The notes under the pieces are model-generated. The model worked only from the letters and a program-made list of their open reading frames with translations, ran no database searches and was not told the DNA's origin. Positions 53,091 through 62,490 of a DNA stretch of 64,000 nt are shown here, one piece after another. The DNA is taken from contig NZ_JACIFF010000008.1 of NCBI RefSeq assembly GCF_014197245.1, forward strand, positions 62,001 through 126,000. The letters are read 5' to 3'. The translations under genes were made by a program, and so were the position numbers. The first letter of the stretch is position 1, and the number at the start of each line of letters is the position of its first letter. This DNA comes from Neolewinella aquimaris (GTDB taxonomy: Bacteria; Bacteroidota; Bacteroidia; Chitinophagales; Saprospiraceae).

Positions 53091-53480
53091 TTAATGTGCG
53101 GCAGCCGCGACAGGAACGCTGCCTATCTGCTGCATCAGGGACATAGTGTCGAACTGCATCCAGTGGTTAACTATCTTGTTATCTTCTAACTCGTACATGA
53201 TAAGGCCATCCACATTTACTTTCCGACCGGTTGGTGCGATACCGAACAACTCCCCCTTATGCTCTCCCTGGACTGTTGCTCGACACACAACTTTGTTTCC
53301 TTCCGCAACAAGGTCCTTTATGCAAAGTTGATAATTAGGTAATCCCGACTCGAATACGATTATGTGGTCTCTTAACTCGGAATCTGCAATGAATTTATCA
53401 AGAGTGGCTCTTGACTTGTTCAGGTTTAATGCCTGCACGTAATCCTGAATCAGCTTTTTACATTGTTCTGTAGTGATCAT
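53091..53480 (-). CDS. SnoaL-like/NTF2-fold protein
   Basis: The 129-aa product is the size of a SnoaL-like domain: CKKLIQDYVQALN, LRDHIIVFESGLPNYQLCIKDLVAEGNKVVCRATVQGEHKGEL, and GLIMYELEDNKIVNHWMQFD. Such NTF2-fold proteins include ester cyclases and small-molecule hydratases; the substrate is unknown. The upstream AraC regulator is on the same strand, 95 bp away, and may be functionally linked. Confidence 0.75.
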   Translation of the reverse strand: MITTEQCKKLIQDYVQALNLNKSRATLDKFIADSELRDHIIVFESGLPNYQLCIKDLVAEGNKVVCRATVQGEHKGELFGIAPTGRKVNVDGLIMYELEDNKIVNHWMQFDTMSLMQQIGSVPVAAAAH

Positions 53481-53575
53481 GGTCTTGTTGTCATTTTAGA
53501 ATTATAGAAATGGGTTTATCTAATATGTAAAAATAGGACGCTGCTATCGCTTACCGTTGTAAAAAAAGGACATTC

Positions 53576-54385
53576 TCAGGCACCTACCAGTGCTGCCATA
53601 GTACGGTAGTAGTGTATAAAATCTGATGGCTTTTTTCCGGAGAAATCGTAGAAGTCCCTGATAAAGTGTGCTTGATCATAATATCCACCTTCATCGACAA
53701 TGTCCATCCAGTTACCCGAAGTAGAAGTCGATAGATGAGAGACATAGTTGAACCGTTTGATGCGGGAGAACAACTTCGGGCTTATCCCCACTTTTTCCGT
53801 GAAGCGCCTCCTCAATTGACGTGGACTAATGCAGAGTTCATCGGACAACTGGCTGATTGACAGAATGCCTTTTTGCTGCACAATGGAAGCTAAAGCATAA
53901 TCTTCCAAATCTATTTTCAGGCTAGAGTTATAGAGCTTCTTCAATAGGAATTCTTCCAATACAGTAATCCGTTGCTGGCTAGTTTTGCTTTCCAATATCC
54001 GCTGCTCCACTTGGGCGGCTTCACTTCCCAAGACTAATTTCAGTTCAATACGTAGGTTCGTGAAAGCGATCATGGGCACTCCTAATACGTTCGAGAGACC
54101 GGCAGGCCTAAAGGCAATACCAATCATCCCTGGGCGACCGCTTAGGCGCAGTGTGTAGTTCTTTGTAAACTGCCCTACTATAAAACTGCGAGGGACGTTT
54201 TCCCACTTGGCATTTGGAAGTTGCACTTGATAAGGGTCTCCATAATTGAACACCATACCACCCAGACCATTAGGAGGTGAATGCACTTCAAGCGCAACTT
54301 CCACTGCCTCTTGGCTTTCCCAGACGTAGTAGCACATAACGAATGGCAATAAGACTATAGAGGGTTGATATTTGCAGTATACCAT
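53576..54385 (-). CDS. AraC-family transcriptional regulator
   Basis: The 269-aa product has an N-terminal ligand-like domain (DUF6597-type; VYCKYQPSIVLLPFVMCYYVWE, GIAFRPAGLSNVLGVP) and a C-terminal HTH_18 domain (ISQLSDELCISPRQLRRRF, DQAHFIRDFYDFSGKKPSDF). I use the ATG at 54385; the frame is open to 54457. It may regulate the SnoaL-like gene downstream. Confidence 0.85.
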   Translation of the reverse strand: MVYCKYQPSIVLLPFVMCYYVWESQEAVEVALEVHSPPNGLGGMVFNYGDPYQVQLPNAKWENVPRSFIVGQFTKNYTLRLSGRPGMIGIAFRPAGLSNVLGVPMIAFTNLRIELKLVLGSEAAQVEQRILESKTSQQRITVLEEFLLKKLYNSSLKIDLEDYALASIVQQKGILSISQLSDELCISPRQLRRRFTEKVGISPKLFSRIKRFNYVSHLSTSTSGNWMDIVDEGGYYDQAHFIRDFYDFSGKKPSDFIHYYRTMAALVGA

Positions 54386-54539
54386 AGCGGTCCTTGTTGT
54401 AGTAAATATGGGTCTAGGAAAGAACCGGTAGGAAGGCTTGAGCCCTCTACCCATCATGCAATGGTTTAGGCCAGATAAAACGAAGTTTTACCTACTGTTC
54501 TGAAGTTCAGCCTCAAAAGCGAGCGCAATTCATCCTTAT

Positions 54540-55523
54540 TTAGTATTCCTTGGCTTGCTCCAGGAAGCCGACGACAGCTTCTCGATACTTACTGTGTTTC
54601 TCGTAATAATAGGAATTGATGACCACCTTTGGCAGCAACTTCCACCATCGCTCGCCCAGATTTAGGTTGGGCGAGTAAGCAGGCAAAAAGACGAACTCCA
54701 CCCGGTTACTGGCCGCCCATTCCTGCAACCAGGCGCACCGATTGTAGCCCGCATTGTCACAGATCAAGTAGATGGTTTTGCCGGGGTGTTTGGCCAATAG
54801 CTTGCGGCACAGTCTCAGGGTCGATTGCGCATTGATGGCCTCGGCCACGTCGTAGACCAAGGGCTCCGGCTTGCTGGCTCGAACGGCCGCATTGATGTTG
54901 ACTCGTTTGCGTCCGCTGTTGCAATCCACCTCGAAGTCCTGCCCCTTCCGGATCCAACCCCTACCGGTCTTCGTATTGTGGGTAGGATGACAGCCGTCCG
55001 AGAAGTACACCTCTGCCGCTCCACTGGCCACCTCCCGCAGCAGGCGGGGCAGCGTATCGGTCGGAAAGACCACCTGGGCCACTTCATCGGCCTTACTCGC
55101 TACCGCCTTGGAGTGCTTATACACAAATCCCAACCGATGAAGCAGGTCACGCATGCCGGAGATCGTATACGTCACGCCAAATTGCTCCTTTACGTAGGCG
55201 ATGATGGGCTTGACGTCCAGGTATAGATGGTCGCTCAGGTGATCTACGAGTAAGGCTTCCTGCTGCTCGGTAATTAGCTTACCACAGTAGGGAACATAGT
55301 TGTCGTCGAAGTAGGCCGTCAGCCCTCTGTCTTTGAAGCCAGTGGCGTAGCGTCGGATTGTATTGTCATCCAAGCTAAGACTGAGTTGGATATCTTCCAT
55401 CGACAGACCGCGGTGTATCATCAGCAAGACCGTGGCCTTGACAAAGCGCCGCCGGTTGAAGCGCTCTCTCTTCTGAATCTGCCGCAGCAGTAAAAGCTGT
55501 TCTTGACTGACCTCCAGTTCCAT
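54540..55523 (-). mobile_element. IS630-family transposase (intact ORF)
   Basis: The 327-aa product has an N-terminal HTH (NRRRFVKATVLLMIHRGLSM, DDNTIRRYATGF), a second winged region (GVTYTISGMRDLLHRLGF) and a DDE catalytic core: Asp in VYFSDGCHPTHN, Asp in YLICDNAGYN, Glu in NLNLGERWW. IS630/Tc1-type enzymes cut at TA sites. The terminal inverted repeats could not be resolved by eye. A related fragment is at 62.04 kb. Confidence 0.9.
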
Positions 55524-55683
55524 GGTCAAAAAATAACGCCTTTTCCCAAATCAATTTGCTGCGAGTATAATAATCCGACGCAACCCATGTAAATGTGCAG
55601 CGGTAGCATTTTATCCTAAAGTGGTTTCCCACCCAACGGTGAGTAACGCGCGCAGGTCGAGTAGGTCTCGGCTGCAAAAGTTA

Positions 55684-56569
55684 GAGCATGTCTAAAATTA
55701 TGATTTTTCAGATATGAGTTAGCAAAAGGCTGCCAGTCGTGTTTTGTAAGTCGCCAAACTATACGAAACATGACCCAGCAGTTCGCTCGGTTGACTGACA
55801 GCCAGTGGGACGAAGTTAAAGCATTGCTGCCCATTGGGCGCAGGCGCAAACACAATCTGCGTGACGTCTTTGATGCCATACTCTGGCTGACCCGCACCGG
55901 CTGCCAGTGGCGCAACCTTGAATCTCAGTTTCCACCCTGGAAGACCGTCCACTACTACTTCAGTAAATGGTCGCGGGATGGTACGATCGAAACGATCAAT
56001 GATGCGCTCAATCGCTTAGAGCGAGTACTCGTTCACGCTCGTGAAGCTAGTCCCAGTTTATTACTGGTTGATGCTCAGAGTGTAAGGTTGTCTCCGATGA
56101 TCGGCCGCGATCGAGGAATGGATGGTGGCAAATGGATTAACGGCCGAAAGCGTAGTATTCTAACCGACACCTTGGGTCGAATCTGGAGGGCCGAGGTACA
56201 TGCAGCTAATATCCACGATGCAATCGCAGGAATGGAGCTGATTTATCCGAACTTCACCGATCAAATCCCACGCGCGAAAAAGCTACTTGCGGACAGTGCT
56301 TACACGGGCCAATTCGCTGCGTTGATGAGTCAACTTGACCGAGTGGTATTTGAGTGCCCGAGCCGTCCGCCGGATCAGCGGGGTTTTGTCGTCGAAGCGA
56401 AGCGTTGGGTAGTTGAAAGGAGCTTCGCCTGGATGAATTTCTTCCGTCGAATCATCAAGGATTACGAGCGAACAGTAGAAAATTCTGTAGGCTTTATTCT
56501 TATGGCTAATATTCAGATGGTTATATCGTCAATAGCTGCCTTCGGACCCTGAAATTTTTAGACATGCTC
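55684..56569 (+). mobile_element. Complete IS5-family (IS427-type) insertion sequence
   Basis: The element is 886 bp. Its ends are GAGCATGTC (55684-55692) and GACATGCTC (56561-56569), part of longer imperfect inverted repeats. It is flanked by TTA on both sides (55681-55683 and 56570-56572), a target duplication that fits the TNA preference of the IS427 group. It contains one transposase frame. It inserted 12 bp beyond the stop codon of the large hybrid sensor gene. Confidence 0.85.
55770..56552 (+). CDS. IS5-family transposase
   Basis: The 260-aa product is a single-frame transposase with N-terminal RLTDSQWDEVKALLPIGRRR and DVFDAILWLTRTGCQWRNL, and a DDE domain: Asp in LLLVDAQSV, Asp in KLLADSAYTGQF, and the RWVVERSFAWMNFFRRI block with the catalytic Glu. 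All parts appear intact, so the element may still move. Confidence 0.92.
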   Translation: MTQQFARLTDSQWDEVKALLPIGRRRKHNLRDVFDAILWLTRTGCQWRNLESQFPPWKTVHYYFSKWSRDGTIETINDALNRLERVLVHAREASPSLLLVDAQSVRLSPMIGRDRGMDGGKWINGRKRSILTDTLGRIWRAEVHAANIHDAIAGMELIYPNFTDQIPRAKKLLADSAYTGQFAALMSQLDRVVFECPSRPPDQRGFVVEAKRWVVERSFAWMNFFRRIIKDYERTVENSVGFILMANIQMVISSIAAFGP

Positions 56570-56581
56570 TTAGCCTCGCCG

Positions 56582-59500
56582 CTAATGCAGCTCCCGGGCA
56601 GCCGCTTCCCGCACCCCACTCGGCGCAAATCCGAACTCGGTCTTAAACGCCCGACTGAACCAGGAGGCATCCCGAAAGCCCACGGCGTACCCTATTTCGG
56701 ACACGGAAAGTTCCGTCGTGTGCAACAACTCTTTGGCCCGCTGCAAGCGAATGCTGCGGATGAAGATCGCCGTGGATTTGCCGGTGATCGCCTTCAATTT
56801 TCGGTACAGCTGTGACTCGCTCATGTGTAGTTTTCGCGCTAGGTAGAGGGCGTTGATGTCCGCGTTATCCAGGTCGTCGAGGATAATGCGAATGGTCCGC
56901 TGCAGGAATTTTGTTTCCGGCGCGGTGCCCGTGGCACGCAGAAAATGTTTGAACGGGTCGGTGTCTACCCGGCGGATCAGCTTCTTGCGCAGTCGCAGCA
57001 GTTGGTCAATGCGGGTAAACAGTTCCGCCCGGCTGAAGGGCTTGGCCAGGTAAGCATCGGCGCCTACGCCCAGCCCCCGCAGCCGGTCGCGTTCGGTGGC
57101 GCGGCCCGTGAGCAGAATGACGGGAATGTGGTCGGTACGGGCATCGTTTTTCAGTGCTTCGCAGAGGGCAAAGCCGTCCTTTACGGGCATCATCACGTCG
57201 CTGATCACGATGTCGGGCAGACGGTCGTAGGCGATGGTTTCACCGGCCCCGCCATCGGTAGCGTGTACGATGGCGTACTTGCTTTCCAGGCATTCGCGCA
57301 GGTAGTGGGCCACGTCGTGGTTGTCTTCGACGACGAGGGCCAGGGGGCGGTCGGTGGCCGTGTCGGCGACGATAAATGTCCGTTCCGGTACCGCAATGGT
57401 ATGCTTTGGCGGGGACGCGGGTGCAATATCCTTGCTGCAAGCGGTGCGGGTAACCGGCAGTAGCACGGTGAACGCACTGCCCCGTTCCGGCGTACTCTCC
57501 ACTTCAATCGTACCCCCCAAATAAGTAACCATCTCCCGAGTCAAAGCTAGTCCGATGCCCGTGCCTTCTCCCTTGTGAATGCCTTCGTTGCCGGCCTGGT
57601 AAAACCGATCGAAAATGTACGGTAAGTCCGCCGGGTCGATACCGCGGCCCGCGTCCTTTACCCTTAGGAAACATTGCTCCTGCGTGCCCGCCATCGCGTG
57701 CTTCAGGTGGAGGAAAACGCTCTCCCCGGCGGCGGAAAACTTGATGGCGTTCGACAGCAGGTTCGATACGATGACGGTAAGGGCCTGCGGGTCGTAGTCC
57801 ATCAGCAGTTCATCCGTTTCGGTATAGACGATGAGCTCTACCCCCCGTTCGGCGGCGTGACTCTCGAAGCTCTCGCAGAGGTACTTTACGAAGGAGATGA
57901 CGTCGGCGTGAACGGGGGCAAGCTCCAGGTGACCGCTTTCCAACTTGGCCAGGTCCAGCATTTCGTTGACCGACCGGAGAAGCTGCCGGCCGTTGCGTTC
58001 GATCACGGTAAGGGATTGCGCCGCTGTTGACCAGTCGCCATTGCACCCGCGTTCCCGCAACTGATCGGCCAGTCCCATAATGACGGTAAGCGGCGTGCGA
58101 AATTCGTGGGTGATGTTGGTGTAGAGTTCCGACTTTACCGTGTCCAGTTCCTTCAGTCGTGCGGATTCGGCCACGGCCAGCCGCCGGTTCAGCTGAAACC
58201 AGTACAGGGCGTACAGCAGGCCCGCCAGGAGAGCGGCGTAACCCGCGTAGGCCCACGGACTTGCCCACCAGGGCGCGGCCAGGTAAACGGGTAAGACGGT
58301 TTCCGGGCCCCAGTCGCTGTTGGCCGTTGCCGCGCGGACGCGAAAGAGATAATCACCCGGCGGCACCTTCACGTAAGAAGCGCGGTGCTCCTCGCCCGCG
58401 GTGCGCCAGCCGTTGTCGTAGCCTTCCAATTGAAATTGGTATTTATTGCCGGCCGGGTTGGAAAAATCGGTGGCAAAAAACGAAAGATCAAAGGCGGACT
58501 GTCCCGCCGACAGTTCGACGTTGTCCAGGGTGTAAACGGGTGCGTTCGGCCCATCGTTAGCGGATTCGTCCCCGGCGATATAGGGCAGTTTAAAGTTCAG
58601 GAGGGCTACTTCCGGTCCGCGTTCCTTGGCGGTGTGTTCCTCCAACGTGGCCGGGTCGAACCGGTGAAAGCCGCCGTTTACGCCGAAGAACAGCCGGCCG
58701 TTTTCGGCCCGGTACAGCGTCGAACGTTGGCCGTGAAAAGGACGAAGCCCCGCGCCGAGGGGAAAGAACTTCTGGTTTCCCGTTGCGGCATCGAAATTGA
58801 CGAGCCGGTCGGTGAGCAGCCAGGTACCCGTGGGACCGGCCTCCTGTAGGCCCGCAAAGTAGGGTAGGTCTTTATTCGGGATCAGGTGGGTAGCGAAGTT
58901 ATTCGTTTGCACCGAAAGCCGCTTTACCGAGGAGGTCGTGCAGATCCAGATGCACGCGCATTCCCCGGCCTCCACCGAATAGACGTGGTTGGGGTCACCT
59001 CCCTCCATTTCCTTTGCGGGCCGGCCGACGAACCCCCTGAGGTTTGGTGTACCCGCTGCGTACGGACTACGCCGGGCGGGGTCGTACCTTACGTAGTGGA
59101 CGATCGTTTCTCCCCCCTTCCGAACGCCCCCGACCAGCCAAATATCGCCCTCGCCATCGAGGGTCATCAGGGCGTTCTTTGTGGGGCTGACGCCCTCAGT
59201 TTCGCTCGTTAGGTAGTCATAAGCGATGAATTTACTCTGCCGGGCGTCGTACACGTGAAGTTGGTGACTTAGGGGTGTCAACGCCCAGAGTTGATCGTCC
59301 GCGTCGAGTAAAATATCGGAAATGTGGTCGTGCGGAACGTCTGGGTGAGTGACCCGATCGTTCCGGGAATCCCAGTGGCTTAGCCGGTTGGGCGCATCGC
59401 TGAGCAGCCAATAACCACCCTGGCGGTCACTGACGATCTTGGTGATGCCGTTTAGCGGTACGACCGGTTCGGCTAACAGTTTGTCGTGCGCTAATTTGCG

Positions 59501-60712
59501 CAGTCCGCTCCGTTGGGTTCCGATCAGGACCGCCCCATTTTCGTCATCGAGAAAACTGAGGGCTGCGTCCTGCGGATCCGTGAAAGCGTAGTGATCGAAG
59601 ACCGATTGTTTTACGGTGACCCGGTAGACGGCCGAAGCCTCGTCGGCCGTCCATACCCAGCGGCTGCCGTCCCGTGATTCGTACATATTCCACCAGCCGT
59701 TTTCGGTAAAGCCGTTGTCAACGCCGGCCTCGAACCGGAAGGTGCGGGTAAATCCCGTTTCGGGATCGTAGTACTTCAGTCCGCCGTCCCAGACACCGAT
59801 CCAGAATTTACCCTCCCGGTCTTCGTGGAGGAAGCTCGTGTGGAGCAGTCTGGTATCCTTCAAATAGGGAGCGGACAGCGGACTACCGGGCGCGTCGTCC
59901 CTGGTGCGTGTAAACCGGTCGGTCTGGGGGTCCAGCAGGTGCAGGCCGTTGCCCTTAGTGCCTACCCACAGCCGCCCCCGCGAATCCTCGGTGACCATGG
60001 CCACCTTATTGGAAAGCAGACTGTTCCGATCGTTCGGGTCGTGGAGGTAGCGGACAAAATCGTTCGTTGCGGGCCGGTAGCGGTTCAGGCCTCCCGCATC
60101 ATCCGTTTCCCAGAAGGGTCCGGTTGCGATCCACACCGTCCCCCGTGCGTCTACGTGGAGATCGCGGCAAATTTGGTAGCTGAGACTGGTAGAATCGGCG
60201 GGGTCGGGCAGGAAGCGTTGAAATCTTCCGGTTTCGCGGTCTAGAATGTTTACCCCATTTCCGGTAGCGACCCAGAGGTTGCCGGCGTGGTCCTCGTCAA
60301 TTTTACTGACGAAGTCATTACTCAGGGTGGCCGGGTCTTTTTCCAGGTAGCGGAAGGACACGAAATGTTCGGTACCGTAGTCGAATCGGGCCAGGCCGCC
60401 ACCTCCGGTACCGATCCAGAGTTCGCCGTTTCTGGTTACGTAGAGGTATTCGACGTAGTTGTTGGGCAAGGAGCCGGCCCGATCGGGCGCGTGGCGGTAG
60501 GTCCTGAACTGGTAACCATCCCAACGGTGGAGGCCGTTCTGGCTGCCGAACCACATGAAGCCGAAGGAATCCTGGGTAACTGTCTGGATGTGGCGGCTGG
60601 GCACGTTACCGGGCATATCGAAGCGCTCGAATCCAAAATAGGGCGGCGTGGAAGCACTTTGCCCGATCAGCGTTCCGGACAGGATGCTCAGCAGGAGGAT
60701 GAGTCTACACAT
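56582..60712 (-). CDS. Hybrid two-component sensor with propeller domain (SusR-like)
   Basis: The 1376-aa product has a signal peptide (1-17), two seven-bladed-propeller-type regulatory repeats (about 35-730; recurrent DxxGxLWxGT blocks), a Y_Y_Y domain (about 760-820; YKFQLEGYDNGW-like), a transmembrane helix (about 835-855), HisKA (THEFRTPLTVIMG), HATPase (LLSNAIKF, IGLALTREMV), a receiver (VISDVMMPVKDGF, LAKPF) and an AraC domain (to 1376). It senses an oligosaccharide-like ligand in the periplasm and acts as transcription factor in the cytoplasm. Three motif copies fall in the kinase/receiver part. An IS5-type element lies just past its stop. Confidence 0.95.
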   Translation of the reverse strand: MCRLILLLSILSGTLIGQSASTPPYFGFERFDMPGNVPSRHIQTVTQDSFGFMWFGSQNGLHRWDGYQFRTYRHAPDRAGSLPNNYVEYLYVTRNGELWIGTGGGGLARFDYGTEHFVSFRYLEKDPATLSNDFVSKIDEDHAGNLWVATGNGVNILDRETGRFQRFLPDPADSTSLSYQICRDLHVDARGTVWIATGPFWETDDAGGLNRYRPATNDFVRYLHDPNDRNSLLSNKVAMVTEDSRGRLWVGTKGNGLHLLDPQTDRFTRTRDDAPGSPLSAPYLKDTRLLHTSFLHEDREGKFWIGVWDGGLKYYDPETGFTRTFRFEAGVDNGFTENGWWNMYESRDGSRWVWTADEASAVYRVTVKQSVFDHYAFTDPQDAALSFLDDENGAVLIGTQRSGLRKLAHDKLLAEPVVPLNGITKIVSDRQGGYWLLSDAPNRLSHWDSRNDRVTHPDVPHDHISDILLDADDQLWALTPLSHQLHVYDARQSKFIAYDYLTSETEGVSPTKNALMTLDGEGDIWLVGGVRKGGETIVHYVRYDPARRSPYAAGTPNLRGFVGRPAKEMEGGDPNHVYSVEAGECACIWICTTSSVKRLSVQTNNFATHLIPNKDLPYFAGLQEAGPTGTWLLTDRLVNFDAATGNQKFFPLGAGLRPFHGQRSTLYRAENGRLFFGVNGGFHRFDPATLEEHTAKERGPEVALLNFKLPYIAGDESANDGPNAPVYTLDNVELSAGQSAFDLSFFATDFSNPAGNKYQFQLEGYDNGWRTAGEEHRASYVKVPPGDYLFRVRAATANSDWGPETVLPVYLAAPWWASPWAYAGYAALLAGLLYALYWFQLNRRLAVAESARLKELDTVKSELYTNITHEFRTPLTVIMGLADQLRERGCNGDWSTAAQSLTVIERNGRQLLRSVNEMLDLAKLESGHLELAPVHADVISFVKYLCESFESHAAERGVELIVYTETDELLMDYDPQALTVIVSNLLSNAIKFSAAGESVFLHLKHAMAGTQEQCFLRVKDAGRGIDPADLPYIFDRFYQAGNEGIHKGEGTGIGLALTREMVTYLGGTIEVESTPERGSAFTVLLPVTRTACSKDIAPASPPKHTIAVPERTFIVADTATDRPLALVVEDNHDVAHYLRECLESKYAIVHATDGGAGETIAYDRLPDIVISDVMMPVKDGFALCEALKNDARTDHIPVILLTGRATERDRLRGLGVGADAYLAKPFSRAELFTRIDQLLRLRKKLIRRVDTDPFKHFLRATGTAPETKFLQRTIRIILDDLDNADINALYLARKLHMSESQLYRKLKAITGKSTAIFIRSIRLQRAKELLHTTELSVSEIGYAVGFRDASWFSRAFKTEFGFAPSGVREAAARELH
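57407..57426 (-). repeat. Dispersed 20-nt motif, copy 11
   Basis: Reverse-strand copy with one mismatch, sense to the hybrid sensor gene, in the linker before the receiver (IAPASPP). Confidence 0.7.
57674..57693 (+). repeat. Dispersed 20-nt motif, copy 12
   Basis: Forward copy with three mismatches, antisense to the sensor gene, in the HATPase domain (read as GTQEQ). Confidence 0.5.
58041..58060 (+). repeat. Dispersed 20-nt motif, copy 13
   Basis: Forward copy with three mismatches, antisense to the sensor gene, in the HisKA domain after the phospho-acceptor helix (read as ERGCNGD). Confidence 0.55.
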
Positions 60713-60898
60713 GATAAGGGTATCTAATAGGATAAGGCCCGGCTCCGGGGCGGTATCCCATTAAAATACGAAGCTTACTCCGTAATAGCTAGCTGGATAA
60801 CATTAATAAGGCGTCATTTACGGTCCTTATTATCCCCTTCGCAGCAATCGGCGAACGAAGGCTTGACCCATTATTGCAATCTGGCCCAAATTCGCCAC

Positions 60899-61849
60899 TT
60901 AATTGCTTGTAATGTAGTCCTTTACGTTCGTCACGGGCATCCCGGCGGGCAGGCTGGGCCAGAGGTAGAGTTCCCGTTTCCGGAAGTTGATCGCGGTCCG
61001 TTGTTGGCTCAGGAATGCGAAGCCGAGGATGCCGTCAATGCGCGGACCGGGAAGCTGGCGGTTCAGTTCGCGGAGGTCTTTACACAGCGTATTCATGGGG
61101 GTGGTTTGTAGTTCACCCAGTTGCAGCGCGGCCCTGAAGAGTCCTGCTTTTCCTTTCTCGCACGGCTGGCCAATGGTAGTGATGGCCGACCTTTGGTCGG
61201 TGGTTTGCAGGCCGATGCGCTGCGCCGTACTCACGTCGAAGAGGTTGACGCCCGCTCCCGTATCCAGGCCCCAGGTAAAGGTTTGCCCGGCCAGCTCGGC
61301 CTCGATCAGGGGCAGGTAGCGGGCGTAGCGGAAACCGAGGGTGCGCGCTGGCAGACCGGCCGGGCACTTCCGGAGCGGTTCCCCCTTTTTTCCCAGGCGG
61401 TAGAACTCGATGGTGGTGGAGCGGTAATCCAGGTGTAGCTCGTAATTCCGTAAGACGTTCATCCCGATCAGCCCCAGGAGCGGCAATTGCAACCTTTTTT
61501 CCAGGGCGCTGAGGTCGCCGAGGGCGGCAAAGACCATTTTCTCGGTCCATGGGCCCAGTTTGAGCGTGGTGTGCAGCGTACCTCCCAGCGCACGGTCACC
61601 GGTGTAGGTGCGCAACTGCACGAGCTGGTGTTCAGCGGTAAAGTGAACACTGTTGAGGATGGTATGGGAAGAACCGGAATCAACGACAAAGTATCCGCTA
61701 CGCGCGCCGGCGGATGCTTCCACGAGGATCAGGTTGGCAGCGAGGCGAAAGGAGGTCCGGTAATGGGTCGGAGGCGGTTGGGCGTATAGCGTACCCACAA
61801 GAACCAACAACGGGATGAAGAGTGTGATAGGGAGCGGTGATTGTGACAC
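60899..61849 (-). CDS. Secreted retropepsin-like aspartyl protease
   Basis: The 316-aa product has a signal peptide (1-23) and two aspartyl-protease half-domains: VVDSGSSHT (Asp57) and GLDTGAGVN (Asp196). Each is followed by the hydrophobic-hydrophobic-Gly type turn (GLIGMNVL; DGILGFAFL). Such clan AA proteins are common in Bacteroidota, and some bind rather than cut. The start is a GTG at 61849 next to a G9 tract; no ATG lies before the mature domain. It reads in the same direction as the hybrid sensor. Confidence 0.82.
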   Translation of the reverse strand: MSQSPLPITLFIPLLVLVGTLYAQPPPTHYRTSFRLAANLILVEASAGARSGYFVVDSGSSHTILNSVHFTAEHQLVQLRTYTGDRALGGTLHTTLKLGPWTEKMVFAALGDLSALEKRLQLPLLGLIGMNVLRNYELHLDYRSTTIEFYRLGKKGEPLRKCPAGLPARTLGFRYARYLPLIEAELAGQTFTWGLDTGAGVNLFDVSTAQRIGLQTTDQRSAITTIGQPCEKGKAGLFRAALQLGELQTTPMNTLCKDLRELNRQLPGPRIDGILGFAFLSQQRTAINFRKRELYLWPSLPAGMPVTNVKDYITSN

Positions 61850-62034
61850 GGGGGGGGGTGTTTATTTGCTTACCCATAAGGTCTTCGCTGAGGCACTTGC
61901 CCCCGTGCACCAATTTGTCTGTGGCTAGTAGTATTCCTAACGCCGCCTTCGGAGTTGGACTATTATTGCACGCGTTTCCCGTTTGCGCCTTGCTTTTTAA
62001 TTTACACTTCCACCCACCCGGCAATCACCCCGTC

Positions 62035-62240
62035 CTGTCTTGCGGATGATTTACCGCGGTCAGTCCATTGAAGATATCCACCTTAGCCTAAGCCGGGATG
62101 ACAACACGGTTCGCCGCTACGCTACCGGTTTCAAACAAAAAGGGCTGACGGCCTACTTCGACGATAACTATGTACTCTACTGCGGCAAGCTTACCGAGCA
62201 GCAGGAAAAGTTACTTGTAGATCACCTGAGCGACCACCTG
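62035..62240 (+). mobile_element. IS630-type transposase fragment
   Basis: The plus strand encodes MIYRGQSIEDIHLSLSRDDN, then RRYATGF, LTAYFDDNYV and KLLVDHLSDHL. This corresponds to residues ~36-102 of the intact IS630 transposase at 54.5 kb but with many substitutions, so it comes from a different relative. Both ends are missing. Confidence 0.8.
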
Positions 62241-62490
62241 CTGACCCGCCGATAGCGTGAAAGTGTTAGAGTTCGAAGTGCTGGTAAATGCATCGAATTC
62301 GATGTAATTAAAACTGGGGTTGTGTTTACGCTCCCAGGCTTCGATGAACTCCACGGTGCTTCGCGCCCGCATCCAGTTGGGCAAATTGATACGGGACTCT
62401 CCCTTCAGTTTCGCCATGTCGGTCACGCAGATAAATCCGGACTCCTGGTCCATCCGGACGGGCGCGCCGTCAATCGTCAGTGTTCATACT
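62241..62490 (-). pseudogene. KilA-N protein N-terminal fragment
   Basis: On the reverse strand an ATG at about 62488 is followed after a one-base shift by LTIDGAPVRMDQESGFICVT and DMAK, then INLPNWMRARSTVEFIEAWE and SNTFTLS. It is the N-terminal half of a KilA-N domain. It is truncated exactly where the IS630 fragment begins and also frameshifted at its start. Confidence 0.7.

Noticed and set aside
55530-55680. Inverted-repeat end of the IS630 element
   Set aside because: I compared the flanks of the transposase gene and found only short, unconvincing similarity, so no boundary is claimed.
37686-56569. Whole accessory zone as one intact prophage or ICE
   Set aside because: No capsid, portal, relaxase or conjugation genes are present, and the integrase is a remnant without matching attachment sites that I could see.
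61967-61985. TTGCACGCGTTTCCCGTTTG as another copy of the dispersed motif
   Set aside because: It needs a gap as well as several mismatches, so I left it out of the count.
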